Shown: positions 42,750 through 51,959 of the stretch, one piece after another | How the letters are laid out: each line of letters starts with the position of its first letter | Numbering within the stretch: position 1 is the first letter of the stretch | Assembly: GCF_025950085.1 (NCBI RefSeq) | Contig: NZ_JAPDDS010000002.1 | Coordinates: 434,001-498,000, forward strand | Length of the DNA: 64,000 bases | Direction: 5' to 3' | DNA from: Luteolibacter flavescens | Lineage (GTDB): Bacteria > Verrucomicrobiota > Verrucomicrobiia > Verrucomicrobiales > Akkermansiaceae | Translations under genes and position numbers: made by a program | The notes under the pieces: generated by a model | Database searches by the model: none | Seen by the model: only the letters and a program-made list of their open reading frames with translations | Told to the model about the DNA's origin: nothing

Positions 42750-43946
42750 ATGGATTCCGCGCCCCGCGTTTCCGAACGCAACCTGCTGCTCCTGCTGGCC
42801 GCCGTCCAGTTCACCCACATCATGGACTTCATGGTGATGATGCCGCTGGGCCCCCAGCTCATGCGGGAGCTGGACCTCACCGCCACGCAATTCGGCCACA
42901 TCATCTCCGCCTTCGCGCTGACGGCCGGGGTGGTGGGGCTGGCGATGGCACCTTTCGCCGACCGCTTTGACCGGCGGAGGCTGCTGCTGATTTGCTATGC
43001 GGGCTTTGCCCTCGGGACTCTGGCCTGCGGTCTCGCGACCACGCCGGAGATGCTGATCGTGGCCCGGGCGGTGTGCGGGGCATTCGGTGGCGTGAGCAGT
43101 GCGACCATCCTGACCATCGTGGCGGATGTCGTCCCGCCTGAACGCCGGGCGCGCGGCATGGGCATCATCATGACGGCCTTCTCCGCGGCTGCCGCGCTGG
43201 GAGTGCCGCTGGGGCTGAAGCTCGCGCAGTGGTGGAAGTGGGAGGCTCCCTTCCTGGTCATCGCCGCCATCGCCGCCGGGGTGTGGGTGCTGCTGGCGCG
43301 CGTGCTGCCGCCGGTGCGCGGTCACCTCGACCTCGTGGGCGCGGATCCGCGGAAGGACTTCCTGTCCCTGCTGAGGGACCGCAATGCCTGGACGGGCATC
43401 CTGCTCATGATGGTCTGCATCATGGGGCACTTCATGATCATTCCTTACCTCTCGCCTTACCTCGTGGGAAATGTGGGGCTGGCAGAGGAGAATCTCTTCC
43501 TCGTCTATCTCGTCGGTGGCGCGGTCACGATCTTCACCGGCCCCTATGTCGGGAAGCTGGCCGACCGGCATGGCCGCTTCCGCGTCTTCACGATCATGAT
43601 CGTCATCGCGAGCGCCGTCATCCTGCACATGGCCACCTCCGGCCCGCTGCCGCTGTGGCACATCCTGCTGAATGCCGCGCTGTTCTTCGTATTCGCAAGC
43701 GGGCGCTTCATCCCCGCGCAGGCGACCATCTCGCTGGCCGTGCCGCCCGCGCGCCGGGGTGCCTACATGAGCCTGGTCTCCTGCTCGCGCGATCTCGCCT
43801 CCGGCGTCACCGCGGCCGTCGCCGGGATGGTGGTGACGCGCGCGCCCGGCGGGGCGATGCTCCACTTCGACCGCCTCGGCTTCATCGCCGTCGCCTTCAG
43901 CATCGTCAGCCTCTTCGTCTTCCGCCTGGTGAAAGTGGCGGAGTAG
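42750..43946 (+). CDS. MFS drug/metabolite exporter
   Basis: A 398-residue 12-helix major-facilitator protein. Helix 1 is preceded by SERNLLLLLAAVQFTHIMDFMVMMPLG, the loop 2-3 motif is ADRFDRRRLLL, and RAVCGAFGGVSSATILTIVADVVPPERRARGMG is the characteristic segment of the DHA1/AraJ-like exporters. The second-half motif GKLADRHGRFRVF is present. It probably exports a small molecule or sugar. A palindrome lies directly upstream, and a 8-bp hairpin (43949-43971) follows the stop. Confidence 0.9.
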   Translation: MDSAPRVSERNLLLLLAAVQFTHIMDFMVMMPLGPQLMRELDLTATQFGHIISAFALTAGVVGLAMAPFADRFDRRRLLLICYAGFALGTLACGLATTPEMLIVARAVCGAFGGVSSATILTIVADVVPPERRARGMGIIMTAFSAAAALGVPLGLKLAQWWKWEAPFLVIAAIAAGVWVLLARVLPPVRGHLDLVGADPRKDFLSLLRDRNAWTGILLMMVCIMGHFMIIPYLSPYLVGNVGLAEENLFLVYLVGGAVTIFTGPYVGKLADRHGRFRVFTIMIVIASAVILHMATSGPLPLWHILLNAALFFVFASGRFIPAQATISLAVPPARRGAYMSLVSCSRDLASGVTAAVAGMVVTRAPGGAMLHFDRLGFIAVAFSIVSLFVFRLVKVAE

Positions 43947-43948
43947 CC

Positions 43949-43971
43949 CGCGGGCATCGTCAGCCCGCGGA
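43949..43971. terminator. Hairpin between MFS and Dabb genes
   Basis: CCGCGGGC-ATCGTCA-GCCCGCGG, a perfect 8-bp stem 3 bases past the MFS stop, between two convergent genes. No T-run. Confidence 0.5.
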
Positions 43972-43999
43972 CCGTTGGTCTAACAGATGGCTGGCATCT

Positions 44000-44434
44000 T
44001 CAAGCGGCCAGCACGTCGTAAACGACGACCTTGCTCCACAGGCCGGAGCATTCCTCGACGAACTTCACGTGGAGCGGATCGACCTGATAGGCGTTCTGGC
44101 CTTCCACGTCGTCAAAGCACAGCAGCTCGGAAACGTGGTAGCTCGACTCCACGACATCGCGCTTCTCCGTGGAAGCGGGCACGCCCACGTGGATGGCGCG
44201 GACCGTCTTGATCGCGCCGAGCTTCTTGATGCCCGCGATCAGCTTGGCGCGGTCTTCCTCCGACTCCGGATTCTTCAGCCAGAAGAAGACGTGGTGGAGC
44301 AGCTTTGGCAGGGCATCATTCTTCTTCTCCCCGCCTGCGGCAGCCGGTGCGGTCTCGGCGGCGGTGGCCGTGGCGGCGGAGATTCCCAGCAGCGCGCTGC
44401 CGGCGATGAATTGCCTGCGTGATTTGTGGTTCAT
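44000..44434 (-). CDS. Tat-exported Dabb-domain protein
   Basis: A 144-residue protein. The N-terminus NHKSRRQFIAGSALLGISAA is a twin-arginine signal (SRRQFIAG), so it is exported folded. The mature part is a stress-responsive A/B barrel (Dabb): KLLHHVFFWLKNPESEEDRAKLIAGIKKL, the His/Tyr-rich core (SYHVSELLCFDDVEGQNAYQVDPLHVKFVEEC) and a terminal strand. Dabb dimers bind small hydrophobic ligands or catalyse cyclisations. Single gene; function uncertain. Start set by the Tat signal. Confidence 0.85.
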   Translation of the reverse strand: MNHKSRRQFIAGSALLGISAATATAAETAPAAAGGEKKNDALPKLLHHVFFWLKNPESEEDRAKLIAGIKKLGAIKTVRAIHVGVPASTEKRDVVESSYHVSELLCFDDVEGQNAYQVDPLHVKFVEECSGLWSKVVVYDVLAA

Positions 44435-44525
44435 GATGGTGGCGACCCTAGGCGGACTTCTCCCGGGCGCAACCTCGTGAGGGAAATTACCGCCGGGAGA
44501 TCTACGCAGGCCGCCCCCGCTCACA

Positions 44526-45350
44526 TCACTTCGCGCGCGACTCGATGAATTCCTGCACTTTCACCGGGACATCGGTGCAGATGGCGTCCACGCCGAGACC
44601 CAGGCCGAGGAAGTAGTCGTTGAGATCGCGGCCCGGCCATCCCGTGACGATGAAGCCCTTCTTCTGCGCATCCTTCACGACGAGGCGCGTGGTGCCTTCC
44701 ATCTTGCAGGCGATGCGGCGCGCGCCGATCTCCGTGGCGGCCTTCATGAGCTCGTCATCGAGCGGGCCTCCCTTGATGAACATGATCTCGGCATTCGCAT
44801 CGATCTTCTTGATCGCCTTCAGCGGACGCGCGTCGAAGGAGGTGAAGACCCAGGTGGAGCCCTCGGGGCGACGCTCCATCACCTGCTTGTAGATCTGCTT
44901 TGCATAAGCCTCGATCCGCTCGTCCGGGTAGAGCTCCTTGTTGCTCGTCTTCATCTCGAATTCGACGTAGAGACCCGGCTTGTCGGCGAGGTAGTCGAGC
45001 AGGGTGTCGAGGAAGAGCAGAGGCTCGGCCTGCTTCTTCGTGGTGATGACCTTGGCCGCCTCGGCATCGAGTGCCTCGACCGGTCCGGTGCCATTGTGGG
45101 TGCGGTCCAGCGAGTCATCGTGCAGCACCACGAGCTGGCCGTCCTTCGTCATGCGGATGTCCGTCTCGAAGCCGCGTAGGCCCTTGTCGTAGCTGCTGCG
45201 GAAGGCGAAGAGCGTGTTTTCCTCGAACTCGAAGGCCCCGCCGCGGTGGGCGAAGTGGAAGGGCTTCTTCGGCTGCGCGCCGAGCGGCGGGCAGAGGAGC
45301 GGGGCCAGCACGGTGGCGGCGAGGAGGGTGGGCGAAAACAAGCGCTTCAT
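44526..45350 (-). CDS. Exported glycerophosphodiester phosphodiesterase
   Basis: About 274 residues with a signal peptide (MKRLFSPTLLAATVLAP...GAQ). The GDPD core shows HFAHRGGAFEFEENTLFAF (catalytic His, Arg and Glu), ETDIRMTKDGQLVVLHDDSLDRTHNGTG, and the third metal ligand YVEFEMKT. The enzyme hydrolyses deacylated phospholipids to glycerol-3-phosphate in the periplasm. The start at 45350 is chosen for the signal peptide; longer in-frame starts exist at 45374 and 45434. It may be co-transcribed with the upstream flavoprotein gene, 80 bases away. Confidence 0.9.
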   Translation of the reverse strand: MKRLFSPTLLAATVLAPLLCPPLGAQPKKPFHFAHRGGAFEFEENTLFAFRSSYDKGLRGFETDIRMTKDGQLVVLHDDSLDRTHNGTGPVEALDAEAAKVITTKKQAEPLLFLDTLLDYLADKPGLYVEFEMKTSNKELYPDERIEAYAKQIYKQVMERRPEGSTWVFTSFDARPLKAIKKIDANAEIMFIKGGPLDDELMKAATEIGARRIACKMEGTTRLVVKDAQKKGFIVTGWPGRDLNDYFLGLGLGVDAICTDVPVKVQEFIESRAK

Positions 45351-45430
45351 CGGGGTCAGCGTGGAGGATGGCATCGCGCGCGCCCGGCTCCGAGCGGCAA
45401 CGATTTCGCCACCATTTTGTCTTTTGGCGA

Positions 45431-46612
45431 TCATCCGGCCTCCTTCTGGCTGGCGCGGAAACGGTCGAAGAATGACTGGTGCGCGGCCACGATCCGGCGC
45501 GCGGCATCAGGGTCGGGCGTGGGGTCCGCCTGGCCGCGCAGGTAGGTGCCGCCGAGCACGATGCCATCGGTGCGGGGGAACATGTAGTAGTCCCCGTGGA
45601 TCAGATTGTAGTCCACGCCGGGCTGGGGCATCAGGATGGAGAGCTGGCCCTTCACCGGCACCAGCGAGGTGTCACCCGTGAGGGGCGCGGCACCGAGCCC
45701 GGTGCAGTTGAAGATCATGTCGTGCGGCAGCGCGAGCATGGCCTCGCGGCTGGAGATGTCGCGGATGTCGATCGTTCCCCCGGCGACCTGCACGTCGGAC
45801 AGCAGCGTTGCGAGGTAGATCGATGGCTCGATCATCATCGTGTGAAAGCGGCGCACGTGGGGCATGGGGAAGACGTGTTCGCCCGGGCCGAAGTCGCGGA
45901 AGGAAATCTGGAAGTCATGCAGCGCGCTGCCCGGTCCGCTGAGCCAGCCGTTCGCGTGGGGATTCTGGCTCAGGTAGTAGTTCGGCAGCCAGCGCACGCC
46001 CCAGCGCGGGCCGACGAGCGGCTGGAAGGCCTCAAAGGAAAGCCGCGCCGCCTCGACGAATTGCCGGCCGAAGTCCTCGGTCCTGCGCCCGCCGTCGAAA
46101 ACCGAGAAGGGCCACCACTGTGCCCCGGCGACATTCGACGTGGTGTCCGGTGGCAGTGCCTTCGTGTAGATGGTCACGCGTGCGCCGCGGAGCTGGAGCA
46201 GGCGCGCGGTGCTCAGACCCATCACGCCGCCACCGACCACCGCGCAGTGCAGGCCGGAGACGGTCCCGGCGAGCCGTACCGCCTGCATGGAGCTGCCCCA
46301 TGAGAGTGTCATGCCGCCGCCGCCGTGGCCGTAATTGTGGATCAGCACCTTTTGCCCCGCCTCCTCGCGCCGCACCACATAGCCCTCCGGGCGATAGGGA
46401 CGCAGCCCGCCGATGGTGCGGATCACGCGCGCGGGGTCCGCATGCACGGGCATCAGCGATGCGCCCTCCAGCGGCTCGCGTGGAGCGGATGGCTCTGGCG
46501 GGGCAGGCGCGGGCTCCGGGGCGGAGGGGGCCTCGGCCGAAGGCTTGGGCTTGGGCCGGCAGCCGCCGGTCATGGCGAGGGCGGCGAGTGCTAGGGCGTG
46601 TCGGCGATCCAT
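45431..46612 (-). CDS. Circularly permuted D-amino-acid-oxidase-like flavoprotein
   Basis: A 393-residue exported protein ([18 protein letters not shown]: twin-Arg and a weak lipobox Cys18). In normal D-amino-acid oxidases the FAD Rossmann motif opens the protein and GFRPVRP...[16 protein letters not shown] closes it. Here the closing segment comes first: [20 protein letters not shown] (61-84), [19 protein letters not shown] (90-108), then [16 protein letters not shown] (124-139) and [10 protein letters not shown]. The C-terminus ends after [17 protein letters not shown] and [10 protein letters not shown], where the missing part would have followed. The conserved substrate Arg is Arg71. Export of folded flavin enzyme via Tat fits. 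Catalysis is expected to be amine/amino-acid oxidation, not proven. Confidence 0.85.
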   Translation of the reverse strand: MDRRHALALAALAMTGGCRPKPKPSAEAPSAPEPAPAPPEPSAPREPLEGASLMPVHADPARVIRTIGGLRPYRPEGYVVRREEAGQKVLIHNYGHGGGGMTLSWGSSMQAVRLAGTVSGLHCAVVGGGVMGLSTARLLQLRGARVTIYTKALPPDTTSNVAGAQWWPFSVFDGGRRTEDFGRQFVEAARLSFEAFQPLVGPRWGVRWLPNYYLSQNPHANGWLSGPGSALHDFQISFRDFGPGEHVFPMPHVRRFHTMMIEPSIYLATLLSDVQVAGGTIDIRDISSREAMLALPHDMIFNCTGLGAAPLTGDTSLVPVKGQLSILMPQPGVDYNLIHGDYYMFPRTDGIVLGGTYLRGQADPTPDPDAARRIVAAHQSFFDRFRASQKEAG

Positions 46613-46723
46613 GGGTGTCCTTCTTGTTACGTGGCAGGTGCCGCCGGGTGTTTCCGGAAAGATGTGTCACCTGCGCCGGATTCGCGGTTGCACCGAGGCT
46701 ATCGCCGGGGAAGTTGCGCCGTC

Positions 46724-47740
46724 ATGCGCATTTCCCGCTTCATCCCGATTTTCGCGACAGCGGCGCTGGCCCTGTCGGCCTCCGCGCAGGATCAGGCCTC
46801 CGCAATGGACAAGTTTCCAGCGCTGGATGCCGGTCTAACAGATTATCGCTATCCCTTCGAGGTCCGTGAGCTGGCGATCAAGGAACAAGGCCACGACCTG
46901 AAGCTCGCCTACATGGACGTGAAGCCCGTCGGGGACGCGAACGGCCGCACGATACTGCTGCTCCACGGGAAGAATTTCTCCGGAGCCTACTGGGAGCGCA
47001 CCGCAAGGGACCTCGCCGGACGGGGCTACCGCGTGGTGCTGCCGGACCAGATCGGATTTGGCAAATCCTCGAAGCCCACCGACATCCAATACTCCTTCCA
47101 GATGATGGCCGCGCACACGAAGGCGCTGCTGGATCACCTGGAGATCGGGAAGGCATCGGTGGTCGCCCACTCCATGGGAGGCATGGTCGGCACGCGCTTC
47201 GCCCTCATGTATCCCGCCTCCGCGGAGAAGCTGGTGCTGGTGAATCCCATCGGCCTCGAGGATTGGAAGCGCAAGGTGCCTTACCAGAGCATCGATGCTG
47301 CCACCGCCGCCGAGCTGAAGAAGGCACCCTCCGCGGTGAAGGACTACATGCAGACGGTGTATTTCGATGGGCAATGGAAGGAGGAATACGATCCTCTGTT
47401 AGAGATCCAGGTCGGATGGATGAAGGGGCCGGACAAGGAGCGGATGGCCCGCGTCACCGCCATCACCTCGGACATGGTGATGACCCAGCCGGTGCTCTAC
47501 GAATTCCCGGATCTCAAGGTGCCCACGCTGCTCATCATCGGCGAGCGTGACCGCACGGCCATCGGGAAGAATCTTGTGTCAAAGGACATCGCGGCGACCA
47601 TGGGCCAGTATCAGGATCTCGGGAAAGCCGCGGCCGTCGCGATCCCGGGCGCGAAGCTGGTGGCGCTGCCGGGAGTCGGTCACGCGCCGCAGGCCGAGGC
47701 GTATGACGACTACCTGAGGGCGCTGGTGGACTTCTTGTGA
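46724..47740 (+). CDS. Exported alpha/beta hydrolase
   Basis: About 338 residues, with signal peptide [21 protein letters not shown]. The alpha/beta hydrolase catalytic triad is readable: oxyanion motif [10 protein letters not shown], nucleophile in AHSMGGMVG, acid in [11 protein letters not shown] and His in [11 protein letters not shown] helical cap (about 195-255) separates the halves. Possible activities are esterase, haloalkane dehalogenase or epoxide hydrolase; none can be chosen. The start is set by the signal peptide. A large palindrome follows 4 bases after the stop. Confidence 0.85.
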   Translation: MRISRFIPIFATAALALSASAQDQASAMDKFPALDAGLTDYRYPFEVRELAIKEQGHDLKLAYMDVKPVGDANGRTILLLHGKNFSGAYWERTARDLAGRGYRVVLPDQIGFGKSSKPTDIQYSFQMMAAHTKALLDHLEIGKASVVAHSMGGMVGTRFALMYPASAEKLVLVNPIGLEDWKRKVPYQSIDAATAAELKKAPSAVKDYMQTVYFDGQWKEEYDPLLEIQVGWMKGPDKERMARVTAITSDMVMTQPVLYEFPDLKVPTLLIIGERDRTAIGKNLVSKDIAATMGQYQDLGKAAAVAIPGAKLVALPGVGHAPQAEAYDDYLRALVDFL

Positions 47741-47743
47741 AGG

Positions 47744-47813
47744 CCTGGGAGCGCCGGTCATTAGACCGGCGCGAATCATCCCTCGGGCCGGTCTAATGAC
47801 CGGCGCTCCCAGG
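47744..47813. repeat. REP-like long palindrome with two inner hairpins
   Basis: A perfect 27-base inverted repeat: arms 47744-47770 and 47787-47813, loop of 16. Each arm itself holds the hairpin GCGCCGGTC-ATTA-GACCGGCGC. It sits between two convergent genes (hydrolase and YkuD-like), and GCTCCCAGGG is repeated again at 47820-47830. Layout resembles REP/BIME elements. Confidence 0.75.
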
Positions 47814-47828
47814 GATGGCTCCCAGGGT

Positions 47829-49367
47829 TTACTCCGTCTTCCACTGAAGCGGGGTGCCGATGGGCAGCAGCTTCACGGCGCGGGCGATGTCCCAGTTCGT
47901 CATGCGGAATCCGCCGATGCCTTCCTGCGACTTCATCCGCGCGGGGATGCCTGTGCCGTGCAGGCCGTAGGGCAGGGGATCGGTGGTTTTTGACTTCGCG
48001 AGATTGATCCAGGCGATGCCCACGGGATTGTTCGGACCCGCGGGCAGATGCTGCGCGGCGGGCAGTGCTTCTCCCTCTGCGGGCGTTGCGGCGGGTGCCT
48101 CTCGCGGCTCGCGCGTGGTGGCCAGGCGAGGCTTGGGGATCGCTTCCAGCATCGTCCACGTCCCGCGACCTGTTAGGCCCGGGCGGGCGGAGGCGACGGG
48201 CAGCACGGCGAGGAGTTCGTCGCCGCGGGAAATTTCCAGCCGCGAGAGATTCACCACCGCCGCCGTGACCGGCTTCTCCGGATCGGCCACCGGTTGCAGC
48301 GGCTCGGCGAAGGCGCTCTCGATCTCGAAGGGGATCACATTCGGCACCTGGAAGATGGTTCCGACCTCGGGCATCTCCTTCAGCTTGGAATTCAGCTCGC
48401 GCAGGAAGCCCTCGTCGCAGTGGAAGCGCTCGGCGACGAATTCCCACGCGCTCGCATAGGCGAGGAAATCCGCGGCGACCATCTCGTCATAGGTGAGCGG
48501 AGGGATCTGCGGCGTGCCTTTCACCGGGCTGGGGGCGCCTCGCTTCGCCGGAGCTTTCTTAGCGCCCGGTGCCGCTGCCACTTCGCCGGGCTTGCGCGGC
48601 GTGATGAATTTGAAGTCCTCCGCGCGCAACACGTAGTTCGTGTAGGGCTGCTTCACCACCTCGATCGCCTTTGCCTTCAGCCGTGCGGGCTCGGAGGCGT
48701 CCGGGTGGGTGGCCTGATAGATCTGGCTCACTTTCTTGAAAGTCGGGCCGCTCTTTCCATCGATGGCTCCGGGCGAGAACATCTCGCGGTCGAGGAAGAC
48801 CTGGATGAGCACCGTCTCCATCACGAGCTGCTCGTAGGTCATCGGCTCGGAGTCAAAGGAGTGCTCCGGCTTCACCTCGCCATCCTTGCCCTTGTCGCCA
48901 TCCTTCTTCGCATCCGGCGGCGGTGGCGGCGGGGCCATGGCCAGCAGTTCCGCAGGGGTGGGGATGCGCAGCGATTGGCCGATGACGATGCGGTCGTTCT
49001 TCAGCTCGTTGAATTGCTTGAGCTGGTCCACGGACATGAAGAATTTCCCCGCGATCCGGGTAAGCGTGTCGCCCTTCTGGATCTCGTAGCTCGTCGGTCG
49101 CTCGGCCACCGCCGGTGCGGGCTTCGCGGGATCGTCGCCCGCCTTTGGTGCCAGTTCCTCCGGCAGCGGCATGCCCCATGCGCTGGTGGCGGAGGGCACG
49201 GCGCTCCATTTCCACTTCACGGCCTCCTCCAGACCGGGCTCTATTTTCACCGGCGCGGGCTTTGACGAGGGTTCCATCGGATTCCCCGTCACCTGGGCGA
49301 AAGCGCCGCCACAGGCGAGGAAGAGCGGGGCGATGCGCAGGAGCGGATGCACGATCGGGCAGCACAT
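47829..49367 (-). CDS. Exported LysM / YkuD-like protein, catalytic Cys absent
   Basis: About 512 residues from the ATG at 49367; signal peptide MCCPIVHPLLRIAPLFLACGGAFAQ (by its end CGGAFAQ). A LysM peptidoglycan-binding repeat lies at about 93-136 (TSYEIQKGDTLTRIAGKFF...IVIGQSLRIP). The last about 130 residues align with L,D-transpeptidases: GIAWINLAKSKTTDPLPYGLHGTGIPARMKS, then GIGGFRMTNWDIARAVKLLPIGTPLQW. Active enzymes have S-x-G-C-x-R here; this protein has IGGFR, so the catalytic Cys is replaced by Gly. It is probably a non-catalytic wall-binding protein. Confidence 0.85.
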   Translation of the reverse strand: MCCPIVHPLLRIAPLFLACGGAFAQVTGNPMEPSSKPAPVKIEPGLEEAVKWKWSAVPSATSAWGMPLPEELAPKAGDDPAKPAPAVAERPTSYEIQKGDTLTRIAGKFFMSVDQLKQFNELKNDRIVIGQSLRIPTPAELLAMAPPPPPPDAKKDGDKGKDGEVKPEHSFDSEPMTYEQLVMETVLIQVFLDREMFSPGAIDGKSGPTFKKVSQIYQATHPDASEPARLKAKAIEVVKQPYTNYVLRAEDFKFITPRKPGEVAAAPGAKKAPAKRGAPSPVKGTPQIPPLTYDEMVAADFLAYASAWEFVAERFHCDEGFLRELNSKLKEMPEVGTIFQVPNVIPFEIESAFAEPLQPVADPEKPVTAAVVNLSRLEISRGDELLAVLPVASARPGLTGRGTWTMLEAIPKPRLATTREPREAPAATPAEGEALPAAQHLPAGPNNPVGIAWINLAKSKTTDPLPYGLHGTGIPARMKSQEGIGGFRMTNWDIARAVKLLPIGTPLQWKTE

Positions 49368-49493
49368 AAATCGCAACCTACCCTCCGCCGCCCGCCCGGC
49401 AACGACGAATCGCTGCGACGCCGCTCCAGCGGTGGATCTAACAGATTCGGGATTTGCGATGACATGCGCACCTTGATGGTTAGCTTGCGACGC

Positions 49494-51041
49494 ATGAACT
49501 CCCCCGGCTTTCCTCCCCGCCGCCTGACGATCCGCCTCTGGAAAGGCGTCGTTGCCCTCGGGCTGCCGGTCCTCGCCCATGCCGAGCCGCGATTGGTGGC
49601 GGGAGCACCGTCAGGGGGAAACATCCCGCTTATATGGTCGTCCACTCCCGGGCGGATCTACCGCGTGCAGACATCGGATTCCCTCCAGACATGGAGCGCG
49701 CTGCCACCGGCGGTGGAAACTCTCCAGCCACTGCTCGCATCATCCACCACGATGTCCCTCAGCGCCCCCGCCGCGGGACCGCGGGGCTTCTACCGGGTGA
49801 GCGAGGATCTCTACATCGATCCCCCGTGGGCGGATGCGAAGCCGCTGCGGACCATCTTCCTGAGCTACAATTCCACGCAGACCGCATTGGTAAATGGAGC
49901 CACGCTGCGCACCGCGATGCTTGCTCTCATCCCGGGCGACCAACTGGTGATCGCACCGGGCACTTACTCGATCTCCAGCCTGACCGATCTGGTTCTCAAT
50001 GGCACCGCGCAGAATCCCATCCGCATCGTCGCGGGCAGCGGTGGTAGCGTCGTCATCACCCGGCCGGATGCGAACCAGAATGTCCTGAACATCGGCACCG
50101 CGGCTAACGCTTCCTACCTCTCGCTGGAGGGCCTGGAGATCACCGGCGGTTCTTCCGGCCTGCGGTTTGGTACCTGTAGCAATGTCCGCGTGGACCGCTG
50201 CAAGATCCACCACACCGGGAATGACGGCATCCAGGCGAACAGTCGCCCGATCGAGAAGGCCTACTTCACCCGCAACCAGATCCACGATATCGGTGCGCCG
50301 GATGCCGGTGGAGCCGGGATCTATCTCGGCGGTGTTTCCACCGTGGCGAAGCAGTCCGTGATAGCGATGAACCGCATCGCCCGCGCGAATGGCTCGAGCC
50401 TCGGCTATGGCATCTTCGTCCGCGATGGCTCGTGGGGAAATCTGATCGCGGGAAACGTGGTGGAAGATTGCGAGCTTCCCGGCATCACCGTCTTCGGCAC
50501 GGCGGGGAATCCGGTGAACGTGGTGGAGCACAATGTCTGCCTGCCCGGCGATGACTACGGGCTGCACGTGCAGAAGGAATGCATCGTGCGGAACAACGTC
50601 GTCTTCGGCGGAGAGGTCGGTGCCTTCGCCAGTATCCCCCTCAGCGGACAGAATCCCACGAAGATGACGGTGGTGAACAATACCTTCATCGCCGAGTGGC
50701 GTGCCGTGCGCCTCGGCTCTTGGTCCGCGGGCACCGACAATCTCTTCGCAAACAACGCGTGCTACTCGCAGACCGCGGATGCCATCTTCCTCGCCGGGTC
50801 CGCCGGGGCGACCGTGTTCTCGGGCTTGGTCACCTTTGGCACGAGGCCTTCCGGCGTCAGCTCCATCCCGGGCACGGGGCTCGGAGATTTCACGAATGTC
50901 ACGTGGAATGGCGCGAGCCATGACGTCACGCCGACGGCAACCTCACCGCTGCGTGGCGCGGCGACTGCCAGCCACGCCTCCATGCTCGATCTCGGCTACC
51001 GGCTTCGCACGGCCCCGCATGTCACCGGGGCGTCCCGCTGA
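49494..51041 (+). CDS. Secreted beta-helix protein with N-terminal Y-V-Q module
   Basis: About 515 residues. A long signal peptide ends near LAHA. The N-terminal module IPLIWSSTPGRIYRVQTSDSLQTWSAL...RGFYRVSEDL matches the C-terminal modules of other exoproteins in this window but lies at the front here. The rest is a right-handed beta-helix: LVIAPGTYSISSLTDL, SLEGLEITGGSSGLRF, IRVDRCKIHHTGNDGI, IAMNRIARANG. Beta-helix proteins often bind or cleave polysaccharides; catalytic residues are not assignable. Start 49494 is preferred; MRTLM at 49464 is in frame. Confidence 0.8.
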   Translation: MNSPGFPPRRLTIRLWKGVVALGLPVLAHAEPRLVAGAPSGGNIPLIWSSTPGRIYRVQTSDSLQTWSALPPAVETLQPLLASSTTMSLSAPAAGPRGFYRVSEDLYIDPPWADAKPLRTIFLSYNSTQTALVNGATLRTAMLALIPGDQLVIAPGTYSISSLTDLVLNGTAQNPIRIVAGSGGSVVITRPDANQNVLNIGTAANASYLSLEGLEITGGSSGLRFGTCSNVRVDRCKIHHTGNDGIQANSRPIEKAYFTRNQIHDIGAPDAGGAGIYLGGVSTVAKQSVIAMNRIARANGSSLGYGIFVRDGSWGNLIAGNVVEDCELPGITVFGTAGNPVNVVEHNVCLPGDDYGLHVQKECIVRNNVVFGGEVGAFASIPLSGQNPTKMTVVNNTFIAEWRAVRLGSWSAGTDNLFANNACYSQTADAIFLAGSAGATVFSGLVTFGTRPSGVSSIPGTGLGDFTNVTWNGASHDVTPTATSPLRGAATASHASMLDLGYRLRTAPHVTGASR

Positions 51042-51051
51042 TGGCGACGAC

Positions 51052-51936
51052 TCAGTCTTTCTTCACGTCCACGCGGTAGAATCCACGTGCGGCATGCGGG
51101 CTGGTGTCCGTCACCGTTCGCTCGCTTCCCGTGGTGGTGGTCGGCGGATTGACAAGCGCTTGCCATGCCCCCGGTGTCAGCGCGGCATTCCGCTGCACGG
51201 TATAGGTGCGGCCCGTGAGGATGGGGCTGAAATGGATCTGGTATTGCCCTGCCTGCGACGGATGAGGGCGAATGCGGATGTGGAAGGTGGACAGCGGATC
51301 CACCGGGATGAGCCCCGCGTGGTATTCGAAGAGATTGTCGTAGCCGTCGCCATCCGGATCCCGGAAGGGCGCGGCATCGAAATTGTAGAGCCCGAAGTGG
51401 AGCTCCTGCCACGCGTCGTCGAGCCCGTCTCCGGCGTATCCCGGGAAGTTGTCGATGTCGCTGTTCCGCACCGTCACGGGCACCGTGGCATTGAAGCTCT
51501 TGTAACTCGCCACCACCTGGGCCGCGGCATCCTGATAGATGATGTCCGCGATGAAGCTACCATGGACTGATGGCTGCAGCGGTCCGCTGAAGACGTGCCA
51601 CAGAAGGTCCTCCGCCGGCAGCGGCGTCCAGCTCTCATCATCCATCATCAGGCGGCTGGTGAAGGTGATCGTCTCCGTTTCGTTTACGAATGCCGGAGTA
51701 GGGCCGACCGAAATCGCGACCGGCTCCGTGAGCATCGCCGCGTAGCCGGTGCGCGTCACCGAGCTCTCGGCTTCCGCTTCGGCGCCGCTCGTGATCGCGG
51801 TGTCGATCGTATAGTTCCCGCTGCTGCTGCGACCGCCCGCCACCTGTGAGGAGGGTGCCTGCGAGTAGCCGGGATTTCCACTGGCGAGGACGACGCCCGC
51901 CGAGAGTGGAAGCAGCAGCGTGATGGTGAGTTTCAT
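51052..51936 (-). CDS. Exported protein with TSP3-like Ca2+ tail
   Basis: A 294-residue exported protein. After the signal peptide (MKLTITLLLPLSAGVVLAS) come strand-rich segments without a known family (YTIDTAITSGAEAEAESSV, VNETETITFTSRLMMDDESW). The C-terminal part has the calcium-loop sequence FRDPDGDGYDNLFEYHAGLIPVDP, and ends with YTVQRNAALTPGAW...ARGFYRVDV. This tail is shared with other exported proteins here and is probably a surface or cell-wall module. It is 23 bases from the S74 gene and likely co-transcribed with it, downstream. Confidence 0.75.
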   Translation of the reverse strand: MKLTITLLLPLSAGVVLASGNPGYSQAPSSQVAGGRSSSGNYTIDTAITSGAEAEAESSVTRTGYAAMLTEPVAISVGPTPAFVNETETITFTSRLMMDDESWTPLPAEDLLWHVFSGPLQPSVHGSFIADIIYQDAAAQVVASYKSFNATVPVTVRNSDIDNFPGYAGDGLDDAWQELHFGLYNFDAAPFRDPDGDGYDNLFEYHAGLIPVDPLSTFHIRIRPHPSQAGQYQIHFSPILTGRTYTVQRNAALTPGAWQALVNPPTTTTGSERTVTDTSPHAARGFYRVDVKKD

Positions 51937-51959
51937 GACGCGGGAAGAGGGATGCTTGT

